DNA from: Glandiceps talaboti
Lineage: Eukaryota > Hemichordata > Enteropneusta > Spengelidae
Direction: 5' to 3'
Assembly: GCF_964340395.1 (NCBI RefSeq)
Contig: NC_135568.1
Coordinates: 5,533,079 to 5,593,078, forward strand
Length of the DNA stretch: 60,000 nucleotides
The position numbers and the translations under genes are program-made. Positions within the stretch are counted from its first letter, which is position 1. The number at the start of each line of letters is the position of its first letter. Positions 1 to 12,400 of this stretch are shown here, in pieces. The notes beneath the pieces were generated by a model. The model saw only the letters and a list, made by a program, of their open reading frames with translations, did not search any database and was not told the DNA's origin.

Positions 1-149
1 CAATCAGTGTTGATTCCAATTTTTTGGTACAACCCTGTCAAGAGATGAAATCATAAACCATAGTTATCACAAATGAAGTACTTTGAAATCCTTCTACTCA
101 TCAGCTTTGTCCTGGAAATTACTACACTGGCCACAATAAAACAAGTTTG

Positions 150-483
150 TATTAGGCCTAATATAAAAAAAATTGTGAGGTTCCCATGACTCTCAATTTT
201 AGAATAGGTGGGGTCGATAATTTTTTTTTTTTTTTCATTTGTGAATGTCCAGTTCAGGTAGCCATGTTCATATGGTCTCTGTGTTATTGGTTTCTTCTAA
301 TCAGATATACCGCCACTACAGATTGGTAGAACAGTTTTTAAGTACATTTCTGGTGAGACTTCACAATTTTTGCAATTTTATTATTTTTTTCTCAAATGCA
401 TAAAAAAAATTTAGGGTAAGCAGTGAAAAACTTGGTGGGGGTCGGGTAACCAAAACCAAACAATTTTTTATGGCCTTATGACA
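150..483 (+). mobile_element. Non-autonomous inverted-repeat element, copy 1 (TTAGGCC family)
   Basis: About 330 bp shared with 18600-19010. Common blocks include TTTTAGAATAGGTGGGGT near the left end, GGTCTCTGTGTTATTGGTTT in the middle and GTGAAAAACT near the right end. The ends are inverted copies: TTAGGCCTAATA followed by A-rich DNA, ATTGT and GGTTCC on the left, matched on the right by GGTAACC, CAATTTTTTA and TGGCCTTAT. No coding capacity is visible, so it looks like a MITE-type element. Confidence 0.6.
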
Positions 484-716
484 GTTCAAACTTTTTGCTT
501 TTTCTAGAATGCTGCCCCCAATGTTAAGATTTCTCTTGATTACTTATTTGTATTTACCACCATTGACTGCCCACTGAAAAGACAAAGATGGAACTTTTAG
601 AACTGAACCTTTATGGTACAACACGCATTACAGACTGTAAAAACAAATACATGGGTAACACAATTAAAACCACTGAGGGCAGCATTCCATATACACTTCA
701 TCACTTTTGCATTAGG

Positions 717-975
717 TGCCTATGTCATCACTTCTGTTGTTCTACTTCATGACAAAATGTGTCTATGTCATCACTTCTGTTGTTGTACATGACAATCTGT
801 GCCTATGTCATCACTTCTGTTGATCTACATGTACATGACAAAATGTGTCTATGTCATCACTTCTGTTGTTGTACATGACAATCTGTGCCTATGTCATCAC
901 TTCTGTTGATCTACATGTACATGACAAAATGTGTCTATGTCATCACTTCTGTTGTTCTACTTCACGACAAAATTT
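717..975. repeat. Minisatellite with alternating 40/46-bp units
   Basis: The segment TATGTCATCACTTCTGTTG recurs at 721, 764, 804, 850, 890 and 936. Spacings are 43, 40, 46, 40 and 46 bp, so from 764 on the array is a dimer of about 86 bp in which units with GTACATGACAATCT alternate with units with CTACATGTACATGAC. An open frame across it is a by-product of the repeat. Confidence 0.85.
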
Positions 976-1071
976 GTACGTGTTGCTCCACAAATTCACT
1001 GTTTTGACAGAAGGCAAAAATACAATGAGTAACACTGAAGTAAATCACTTCCTCTATGTGCTACATGCATT

Positions 1072-1197
1072 TATAGCATTCCTATCAAGTGTAAAAGTAT
1101 ACTGTTTCAATTGGTTTATTTACAAACCTTGCATGTGGCCTTTCTAATGTGGTCAATTAGCAAATGAAACAGTATACTTTTACACTTGATTGGATGC
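1072..1197. repeat. Inverted repeat with near-perfect 38-bp arms
   Basis: The left arm, around 1075-1110, contains ATCAAGTGTAAAAGTATACT. The right arm, around 1165-1197, contains its reverse complement AGTATACTTTTACACTTGAT, with matching flanks on both sides. The spacer is about 55 bp. It may be a small foldback element; no second copy was noticed. Confidence 0.7.
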
Positions 1198-1503
1198 TAT
1201 ATGTGGCCATGTCATTTTTAAAACTAATGCACAAGAAACGTAATTCCTTCGTTTTAGCTCCCCTCCAAAAAAATAAAAAAACAAAAAATGTTTTTAAAAA
1301 AACAACCCCCCCCCCCCCCAAAAAAAAATGTTTAAATGCGAAATGGGAAAATGAATGACCTGTCCAATGTAGCTTCATGTACCATGACATCAATAAACAC
1401 AACAAACTCAAATTGCAATTCAAATTGTAAAATATTTTACTGTCTCTGCAAAACATAGTTTCAACAGGAAATTGTATTTACCAGTTCTCATGCTTTTTAG
1501 TCT

Positions 1504-1629
1504 TCATCGTGTTGTTTCTGTCGAGTCGATTTTATTTGCACATCTCTGTAATTTATACATGTTGTTTTTGACGGCCACGAGCACCATGACAGTGATGAAC
1601 ACATTGACGATAGCTTTCACATATTTCAA
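1504..1629 (-). CDS. Doubtful terminal exon: hydrophobic 41-codon segment
   Basis: On the minus strand an AG acceptor after a short pyrimidine stretch (TAG at 1630-1632) is followed by 41 open codons and a TGA at 1504-1506. The translation has a hydrophobic run (AIVNVFITVMVLVAV) then a basic tail with KNNMYKLQRC. Its codons end in G or C far more often than the AT-rich surroundings, which is why I list it. It would join exon 4 of the tetraspanin in phase 0 and supply a short TM4, but it lacks the expected sixth loop cysteine and the usual Gly-rich TM4. It may be chance or a remnant of another gene. Confidence 0.2.
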   Translation of the reverse strand: MKYVKAIVNVFITVMVLVAVKNNMYKLQRCANKIDSTETTR

Positions 1630-2571
1630 CTATCATGTGAAAACAGTTACAAATCTGTTTGGAATTACTAATCTATTGCTGAATAAATACATAGTCTATT
1701 CAAATCAATTATCATGAATGTCCTGTAACAGTTGCCACCATGACTGAACGATCGGCTCACCACGTACGCACTTCATTAACTTTCCGTTGACAAAATCACA
1801 TGCTGCATGCCGTACTAGTACAGTGTTGTTTATATTTGTGTACAATGAATCTCATCGTGTCTACCCAGCGAACTCGTCTAGAATTTGGCATCAGGTCATC
1901 CTCAAACCTATGTTGGATGTTGCAAAACCGAGAATTGCAAGTCCAATCATGAAGTAATGTCTACAATAAGTGTAACACCTTGCTTGGGCTGTGGGCTTAT
2001 CACTCACGTTGCAAGAAATTGGTTGACATCTGGGTTCTTCAAAGTACCATCATTTATAGTTGTGACCACCCAAAAAATGGAAAAAAAGTCTCACGATTTC
2101 AGAAACTTCTCTTTAGGTGTTGGTGAATAATAAAACCATGTTTTCAAAACATTCAAGTGGTTGTTTTTGGCATTCATTTATTACACATCACTCCCTGGCC
2201 AGGGGTTACTTGGCCATACAGTTATTTTAGAACTAACACGCGTCTCTCTCCTTCTATGTTGGTAAAGTTTCTGACTGTCATTTCAAGACAAGAAAAATAG
2301 CATTGTTTCTTTTGATTCTGTTTCGGTAAGAATTAAATCCTTATTGTGATTTTGATGCACACCAAACAAAATGAACTCTTACCCACCAAAAGGAAGAAAT
2401 TACATTTGTCGTGCATCAGTTTAAAATGACATACCCTGTAAACGAGTGTGGTACATACAGAAAATGTTTTACTTTGGTGTTATGGGTTTGTAAGTAGTTA
2501 TATATGAATATCAAAGCACATAAATGTAAACTTTTGTAATCCTTAGTGACTGAGTGAAGCAATAAACTTAC

Positions 2572-2697
2572 ATCAGTGAAGATTTCAGGATTTGTTCCTG
2601 CAGCACATCCGGCAGTCTCGTTAACACAGCATGAATCAGGAATACTATTATTGAGTAAAGCCCAGTCTGCAGAACTGTTGGCACCACAACATTTAAA
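2572..2697 (-). CDS. Tetraspanin exon 4 (large extracellular loop)
   Basis: Residues 143-184. It follows a TTTCAG acceptor (2698-2700) and ends at a GTAAGT donor starting at 2571, with both ends in phase 0. It carries the loop cysteines: CCG (145-147), PDSCC (162-166) and GC (172-173). These form the disulphides that define the tetraspanin large loop. N-glycosylation sequons are at N149, N158 and N168. Confidence 0.93.
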
Positions 2698-5600
2698 CTG
2701 AAATAGGACAGTATAATAAAGAGTTACGCGTTTTCTTTGAAGTATATCTTTTAAATTTTTCTTTTAAATATGCCACCGTACCACCCCTTTACCAGATTTA
2801 ATACCACAGGAGCTGTGGTTGGCTATATGTAACTTTTTATTTCTCGTCATATTTTTGAGGTTTTTTCACATGGTTAAAACATTCGCAAGTTGAATTCGTC
2901 AGTGCCAAAGAGCCACCAATAAGGAACTTGCAATCCACTCTGAGCATGCTCAGATGCAAAGGACTATGGGATTACCTGTGTTTATCGTAATACCTAATCT
3001 GGAGCTACCGATAAAATAAACCTCTCAAAATGTTCAGGGTGACTATGAATTGATTATTTGCGGTTAAAAACAATGTAACATTATTGTTTAAAATACTATT
3101 TGATTAGTATTTATTATCACACCTCCCATGATGCAACATTCAACATGGCGGGTTTGCAAGTTCCCTATTCTTGGTATCTGTTACAGCACTTGACCTTGAG
3201 CTAGAGAGTCATGGTTGGCTTGTGTAACACATGGAGCAAATTACGTCATAGTGTAGACCAAGAAATCTTAGATTGTTATTTGAAGATTGTCGACCATTAC
3301 AATAAAGCAAACGACTTGAATGGTCCCTTACCATGTTGGACTGTTTATAGGTTATTAAAGAGGAATATTACCTTGGATGAGATAAAATGCATCGATTTCA
3401 GTCACTGTTACTTATCAGCATGGAGCGAGCATTGATCCGGAGACTTTCGTTTACAGCATTGTTGACGTTTTATATTGTTATTGTAAAACAAAACAAGTAG
3501 TCAACAACTTTAACAGAAGTTTCCTACCAAGACCTGCACTTCACTTCCATTTTAGTTCTGATTTATGCCCAGTTTCATACTGATAGGTGAATGTGAATGA
3601 AATCAACTCATTTTATCTTGTTTCAAATTTAACAAATTTTAAGCAAATTAATTCACAAGGTATAGTTCTCCTCTTAAGTTTACTTTTACACACTTTCATT
3701 ACCATGCAGATGAATCTTATTTCCAAAATAGAAAAGTTCACACATGTGTCTTTTTTTGCAATATTGTAGTCTGCTTATTCTCTGGAAGATAGTTTGTTTG
3801 TTTGTTTGTTTGTTTACTCATTGTCTTTCTAAATGCTTTCGTTGCTTGGTGACAAAGGCAAATTTCCATGTTTAGTGGACAACAAAAGTATATATCATCA
3901 TATTTAATCTTAAAATAACGATCTAATCTGGAAATAAATAAATAACTGCTAATGATTATTTCATGATTTCCTGGAAACTGAAATGTTGAAAGGTATAGAT
4001 AAGCTACCTCTTGTTGCAAAGCATCGTATGTTTCTTGGACGACTTCGTTACCATCAATGTAATCCTGCTGAGCTTTCAATAAACTCTCATTGACGGCATC
4101 ATAGATGTCATCCTGAAGAACATATCCAGCAATGACGGCAGCAATTTCCAATAGTAGAATAAGGATCAGAAGAACAGCAAACTGAAAAAGGAAATTTATA
4201 CAGTGATGGGGACAGATCATTTTTGAAATAGAACAGTTGATTGCAGGGATTTCCTGAACATTCTTGATACCTATCATAAATTATATCATCACTTAGTTTA
4301 TGGATGATATTCTTAATACCAGGGTTGAGTTCAGTCAATTGCGAGTGGTGGTTAAGTGTGTCTCAGTAAGTAACAATACTACGAGGACCTTTTTAAACAT
4401 GTAGCAATGCCTACGCTTCGAATTTTCCGACATGTCTTCAACCCACGCCGGAGAGAAAAGATGAAGTGTCATAGTTATCGAAGGTGAGTATGTAGAAGTA
4501 GTAGATGGGTGCCTTCTTTAGATGTTGAGCTAGTGAGGTGCACATGTTAGTGCCAACCCAGTGTTAGAACTGAGCTAGCCTGATGTACATGTACAAAATG
4601 TACATGCAGGCCCATTCAGAAAGCAATTGTTGAGCTGTGCTGTGTAGCATGGTTCTTCTCAGAAAATAATGTTTGAATTATGGAATTCAAAATAGTTATA
4701 GAAATCAAAGTTTAATAGTTTTCTGGAATTATAGGGCAGTCCATCAGCGATAAACATTGACAAGAAATACTCACGGTTGTGATCATGCAGTAATTTTCCT
4801 TGGCAGCTCCGCAGCATCCCAAAAATGCTACGACAAAGATAACACAGCCAACAATAATGATGTAGATAGGTAGTCCTGTAAAAATTCCACCTGCTATGTC
4901 GGTGTATTCAGAGTATTTGGACTGTGCGAGGCCTCCAACAATGATCAGCAAACCACCACATAACTGAAAACAAAACAGAAACATCCATTAGCAATGATTG
5001 TCTCTTTCTCATCCCCGTTCTTTGTCGGTGTGCTGGCACTGGTTTAGACTTGGTCTAGTTTTCAAATTATGCAGTCTTGTCGCTTTTAGTGCAAGAAGGT
5101 GAAAAAGGTGAAAACAAATCCGAGTCAATTAATGTTCTGAAGCTGACCCATAAATATGCTGGGTCATGTTGAATAGTCGGTTCACATGTCGGACAACTTT
5201 TGCCCAAGATAACAAGGCAGTCAAACTTGTAGTAGTAGAATTACCTTATTGGAATCTAGTTTTAGAAGCAACTACTATGCTGCTAAGGAATAAGAGTTGT
5301 ACATACAATGTATGATTAACTTTCTAACATTAATAATATCAGCACTAAACATAGTGGTCATGGCATTATTCAATTTTTACATGGGCACAGACCCATAATG
5401 GTACAATGGTCCTACATACATTTTGTACATGTAACTTCCTCAACTCCCTGAGGAGCACAACCTATCGCAGTCTCTGTAAGCACAAAGGATTAAATCCTTC
5501 TGATAACAATCGCTATCCTAAAAGTTCCCCATCTGGTTGACTGCGCCATACTGGTGGTTCAAATCTTGCCCACAACTTCAAACACAATGGTGGCCAATGA

Positions 5601-8600
5601 GGTCTGATCGAGCTAGCACTTGGAGGTTTCAAGCTGGGCCATTTGAATTGTTTGACCCCATTCATTTGATTTCAATGCAGGTGACAGACAGTCCTTCATA
5701 ACAAGGAATGTTAACCTAATAACCCAAATCCATATCACTCCATAATTTGCTGTAAACTTCTTTCTGTTACACATGTACATCACAACAGCTATGGGTATGG
5801 TTTCTAGGGCTGCCATTCCATTCTCTTACAAGTAGTTACATGCATATATATGCCATACAAAGTGGCAGTGTGGATTAGAGGCTACATTGTACCATAGATC
5901 CTACACGTGTAGGGTATATGATTGTACAGCACCTTTTATTAAATTTTCACAATCAGTATTTTCTTACACTATAACAATGTTTTGGCTACATCAGTTTCCA
6001 GCAGACTCAAATCTCTTACGTCTTCACTTTCATTTTGTCTTATCATTGAAACTGGTGAAGTAGAACCCTTCCATAGAAATATAACACAATGATTGACTGT
6101 ATGCCTTCAAAGAATCTCAAGATCTCTTTCCATGTACAATGTACATGTACGTGATGATTTGATATCACATTGGCATTTACTAGTCGACAACATATACCTT
6201 CTTGTGCTATCATTCTTGCAAACCAGAGCTGTTATTTCTTCCGCGAACTTTGAAATAATAGAGCGTTTTGGACGGTGCCGTAAAAGAGGCCGTGGTTTGC
6301 GATGATGTGTGCTATGTTATGTAACATTGTTTCAGCATACACTACAGGTCCAAAGTAGGTTCAAGACAGATTCAACGTTTTATTCATTCTGATTTTTCAA
6401 TTGTGCTTTTATCACTGAAACTACTGAAATCGAACACCATAGAAATAATAATGATGATTCTTGTCTGTACCAACTTTCGCTTACAACATTGTTTCAACCA
6501 GCAACCACACTTAGTTTCCAGGCAGGTTCAAATCTTTATTCATTTTTGTTTCCATTTTGCCCTCAATGAAGTAGAACATACACTGCCATAAATAATGTAG
6601 ATTGTCTGTTTAACATATACTTTCTTGTGCTATCATGTAGTGTGTACATGTATGTGTTTCAGCATACACTACATGTACATGTAGTTCCCAGACAGGTTCA
6701 ATTTCAAAGCTTTGTTCATTTTTCCCTTATTATTGGAACAGGTAAAGTATACTCTTGTCTGTATACTTTCTTGTGCAATGTAGGTAACATAGTTTCAGCG
6801 TACACTACAAGTACATATAGGTTCCCAGACTGATTTAAATCACTATTCTTTTTTCCCCCATTTTGCTCTTATCACTGGATCCAGTGAAGTAGAACACAGT
6901 CCATAAATAATAGAGTGTGTATAATACTCCTCGTCTAGGTATAATATGTAGGTGGTTTAACACCCACGCTACTTTGCATCTACAGTGAACAATGCCATCA
7001 TTGTAGACCAAGGACACCGAGGTTGATAGGCTTGGCTGCAAAGTAAACCTAGTCAGGCTTACCTGTGGAAGACACAAGTGTTCTATTCATGACTATCCTA
7101 CAATGATGTATTGTCCCAGACAGAGACTAAAGTTTCCTGACAGGTCACATATCAAGAAGATCCATCAGACAAACACACAGGCTGCACTCATAAACAGTTT
7201 TTATGGCTATCGTTGTTAGGGCCTAGCCTCAAAACTTGGCTATCTGGCTTGACAATGTCATTAGCCAGTACATACATGTCAAGGTATACAATACATAAAA
7301 GTCTCTGCATCATTGCAAACAACCGGCCTCTTTATGTCCAAGACAGTAGAGGTACAATTTTCATTATTCACAGTTTCAGAAGAAAAAGGTGCTCTAGCTT
7401 GCCCCTTGCGAGAGTGATTGAGTCTCTGGGCCAGATACAGTCTAGAGTCAGTTGTAACTTGTATGGGGATAATACGCCATCTCCCCATGATAGTTGAAAT
7501 CCCAACAAAGTTTGACTCTAAGCTTGGAAAGGTAATGAGCATTTTTTGAAACAGTAGAACCTCCATACAGGATAGTTTTGTGCATTACAACTATATATCT
7601 ACCCGTATGCCATAAATCTATATCTTACATGTATCTTTTTCATCATTCTTGTTTTAAATGGCATAAAATTCAAAACTCTATTATAACAGTTCCACTTCAG
7701 TGACTACATGCACTTTACTACTTGGAATCTGCATCTCAAATTTTATGACACAAGGAAGAATTTTGCACACAATAAAAACTGACCTAAATAAATGTTCCTT
7801 CTTTTTTCCATTGTAATTTTGAACAATTCTATTCTTAATCTACTTCAGTTCTTTTGACATCCAGATTTGACCAGTTTGACCATTTGCTTATTAACTTTTC
7901 ACATATAATTCCATTTTTTTTCAAAACCAGTATAAAGTAATATAGAGAAGAATTTGAGGTCTTGTCCATATTCACAAAGTTAGCAGGTCTCACTCTGCCC
8001 CTATTCTAATCTGAACTCCTTAGCTTGGTTAAAATTACTGGGAGAGGTACAATTACAAATACAAAGGCACCAGGAAAGTTCATGAGAACACATTTGTCAA
8101 ATGTAAATATGTAATGTCTTATATGTAGTATATGTTGGTATACAATACAGTGGCAATTTTTGCTATAATCAAAATGAGTTTTGAGGGAATATGTCAACAA
8201 AGTTGGATATCTACAGGCGTGGTGGTGGTGGTGGTGGTGGTTGGGGGTGACCCTATAGAACAATTCTATATCAATCATGTACATGTAGGAAAGATGATGA
8301 CTGGTCATGCCATCAGATGGAACAACCCAGGGTTGTTTGTTATGTAACAGAGATAAGGTAACCAATATTTAGTGTGACATTTAAGGAATCTAGCATTCCA
8401 GGTAGTTCACATTGTATCCAGGTATATTTGTATTCGTACTCTGACAGTAAATATAGATGCCGAGCAATAGTGTTGCCAATGTAGACAGATACATGTTAAG
8501 AATCACCTACACAATTGTCACTACCAATAAAATTTGGACTTTTCGAAATACACCCACCCAACAATATTATTTCATGTTGGCATGGCTCAAATACCTTTAG

Positions 8601-9353
8601 CATGATCATACATGTATTGCTACCTAGTGCAATACCAGAAACATAACTGAATGCAAATGATATACAAATGAATGCAAGATTATTCTATACACAAAATCAC
8701 AGGAGCAAACAGTACAATTTTTATAAAAATTTGCTATTTTTCGTAACATTAATAACAGAACCGGTACGCAAGAGTACCAGAACATGTAAGTACTCAGGGG
8801 TATTCGCACTACAGTGTACAAGCAGTGTTTTCTGCTACGTACACTCAAGTACAGCTGCAGTGAACACTGCAAGCACTCTTCAAATACCCCTGAGCATGCC
8901 ACACCTACACTCACTCCTCATGGGACTTTGTCAAACATATAAGTATATTGGAAACACTTCAAAAATCAGTGGAATGTCATATCTAATCCTTCCTAACAAA
9001 ATGTAGCCCTCGCAGTTGGTCAATAACTCTTTTTTCTGACCCTACAAGTCATAAAATGCAAAGTACATGTACATTATATAGACAATGAAATACTGGCATT
9101 CTATGAAGTAGGGTGGAATACCTAATGAGGGGAGTACAACTATGACTGCCCTAGCTTGGAGTTCATTGAGGTCAAAAGACATGAACTGCTTTGATACAGG
9201 TGTGCCATATTTATTAGACCGTAATTTTTGTCACTCCAAATCTAGAATGCTGGAGGAAAATGATATCTTTCTTGAATCCTTTTTTTTTTACATATAATAT
9301 TGTGGTTTATTCGTACATATATGCATGTATGATTTGACCAGAAACACATTACT

Positions 9354-9415
<62 letters not shown>

Positions 9416-12400
9416 TGTCTGTCTGTCTGTCTGTGTCTGTCTGTCTGTGTGTGTGTGTGCGTGTGTGTGTGTGTGCGTGCGTGCGTGTGTGTGTGTGTGT
9501 TTACACAATAAACAGTAAAGTGTTTCTGGCCAAATCATCTACATATATACATATATTTACAAATAACAAAATATACATTTGCAATATAAGAAAATTTTAT
9601 TATTGACTATCATATTATGGCAGTCAATAATATTGATTTAAAACACTGAGTCAATATCATTTTTATTCTGACTTTGTAAAATGAAAGACTATACTAAGCC
9701 AGCCATTGGGTAAATAACGATTTTACAATTCAATACACTTACTTTGTTAAATTTACCACAAAGCAGTTGACAGTGAAGTCAATATACACCTATCCTTACA
9801 CCACAACTCACCAATACCAGCAATAGTATATGCAAATATCTATGTGTATGTGTTGGTCTAAGAATAGCTGAACCCAGGAACATACACTTATGTATTATAT
9901 GTGAAACGGGGTATTGACACTATCAGTACACTGTACCTCTACTGTACTGGACTAAATCTAACTCAGGGCAATCCTGAGTATCTGCATAATCTAGGATCGA
10001 TCATAGGGTTGTACTCTAGATATACACAATTATCAGATTATGATAAGGGAAGCTACTGACAACAAATTGTACCCTTTAGCTAGCTGTCAAACTGTTGACA
10101 CACTGTGTTTGACATGATACTACATGATTGAATCTACTGGTGTTGATTTTGAAAACTTGTAAAATTTTGTGTAGCAGGTGACCTAGTCTATCTGCTAGAC
10201 CTCGGATGTTCTTTCGATACAATACGACACACGACCGAACATCGAGCAAGCCGTCACTCCGAACTTTGTTCGCTTATAGTATCAAAAGAAAGCCCGAACG
10301 TCTAGCAGCAAGACTACAGGTGACCTAGTCTGGATGCCAACATGGTCTCTAAAATGTAGCTATAAACCACAAAGTGGAGGTGTAACGTAAGGATGGGTAT
10401 AGGAACTGACTACAGGTGACTCCTTGCTGTTATGATCACACCCAGTAACATATAAAGTCTGCCTCATTGTTTATGTTTCCAGTAAAACCTGCATATATAC
10501 AAACAAAATGTAATGTCATGACATTGATGGATGCCATGACTTTCCAAAACTACAGTGTTGTATCACGATTTTATATCTTATTCCATGAGAATCTGAATAA
10601 TAAATGGACACATCACATATTGATTTATTCCTACATGTACTTTCTCTTTTGCTGTTAGAATACATATTTCCAGTCATAAATCTCTGTGAAGGCCTAGTCA
10701 CATTATCAAATATTGATAACATATAAAACCATAAATCTTCCAAAAAATTACAAATGCTTACAGAAGCCAAGGTGTGGTTTACACAGTCATGTACCTCTAT
10801 ACATGATATCAATGATATAAATTTACAAATTGGCCTATAAACATATATTGTATCATACTTTTACCACCACTTTTTCCTTCAAGCTACAATCCCACTTCTC
10901 ATAACGGAAACACTAATCGTGGAAAAGTAATAAATTTACTTTCTATCCAGTATTCGTGATCTCGTTATGAATTTGAAGAGACATATCCACCAACAAATGC
11001 AATACACACGTACATGTATATAAGTTTATTAGGATTCATGTCAGCATTTGAGAATTTCATATCACTTTATGTATACTGTACTAGCCTGGAACCACATCTA
11101 CAAGTATTTCATTAGTTATATATGTAGTTTTCCACCTCATTTTCAGGAACAGTTGGCCACAGTGTTTAATAATATACATGTACATGTATTGTACAATAAA
11201 CAAGATAGCCTGGAATCCATGAAACTGAGAATTTGTTTTCCAATGATGTACATGTATATTGTGGCTAGGCACATTCAAAGGGCAGGTGGTTGTGAGGCAG
11301 AGTGTGGGGAACGGTGGATAGAGATAGAGATAGACGAGTCACTCCAGTTGTGGCTAAAATCAGAATACTTTATTTCACAGGATAAGTAATGTTAAAAGCT
11401 CAGAGTATAGGAAGTGACTTGTACCTAATATTGGTACAACGGATGTATGATCGTGTTGATAGATATATACATATGTGTTTATGTAAGCGATGATATTACT
11501 GACATTTATGAGATTTCTGAGAATATTCTTGAAGTTGAAATGACCTCTGATCTCTGACATATATATTACTTACTGAACATTACATACTGTACTAGCCTCA
11601 GCCTGGAACCATACACCCATTTCATGTCATGTAGTTTTCTCCATTATTTTCAGGAGAGGTTGGCCACAGTGTCAAATAAACTGTATGGTATCGATATGAT
11701 ATGGTATGGTAACATACTACAACAAACAAGACTGCCTGGAATCCAAGAGACTGAGAATTTTTCCTATATAAAAATGTATGTGTATGCATATTATACTAGC
11801 CTGGAACCATGCATACATCCATTTGATGTCATGTGGTTTTCCCACTCATTTTCAGGAATGGTTAGCCACAATACTAATTACATTTGTACATGTAAACTGT
11901 ATAGTGTGGTATTGGTAACAACAAATAAGACCGCCTGAAAACCAACACACTGTCAGAGAATTTTATTTCCTATATAAAAATGTATATGTATACATACATG
12001 TATTGTACTAGCCTGGAGCCATGTACATGTACACCCATTTCATATGTCATGCAGTTTTCCATTTCATTTTCAGGAGTGGATGGCCACTAAAGCGTCGCAT
12101 TAATAGTGTATGGTACATCAAACATGACAGCCAGGAATCCATGAAACTGAGAATTCCATTGCATATATAAATGTGCATGTACAAATGTATACATATACTG
12201 AACTACAAATGTAGCCTGGAGCAATTCATTTCACAAAGTTGACTACGTTGCAGTTTCCCTCTCACAGGTTGCATGGCCACCAACACTATGTAAATGTATA
12301 GTACAACAAACATGACAGCCTGGAAACCATGCGAATTACAGTACATGCAATTTCATATATCTATTTTGTATTTTCATTAAGACAGGACATGGCTACCCAC

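Larger units (their letters stand above)
1..2571. other. Downstream part of tetraspanin gene, no certain exon
   Basis: This stretch lies 3' of the last recognised tetraspanin exon on the minus strand and is probably its next intron, because the exon at 2572-2697 ends in a good donor and the gene still lacks its sixth loop cysteine region and TM4. It holds an inverted-repeat element at about 150-483, a tandem array at 717-975, an inverted repeat at 1072-1197, C- and A-homopolymer runs near 1304-1328, and one doubtful coding-like segment at 1504-1629. I found no segment that clearly encodes a tetraspanin TM4. Confidence 0.5.
2698..4007 (-). other. Tetraspanin intron 3
   Basis: 1.3 kb. It holds an inverted-repeat element (2922-3165), a 74-codon plus-strand open frame immediately after it (3211-3435) and a short (TTTG) run near 3798-3818. 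The remainder is AT-rich without recognisable content. Confidence 0.8.

Noticed and set aside
1885-2130. Plus-strand frame with paired cysteines (CLGCG)
   Set aside because: Begins with a non-ATG codon, no family recognised, no splice context; likely chance.
9325-9606. Open frames on both strands over a (GT)n run
   Set aside because: Translations are only dipeptide repeats from the microsatellite.
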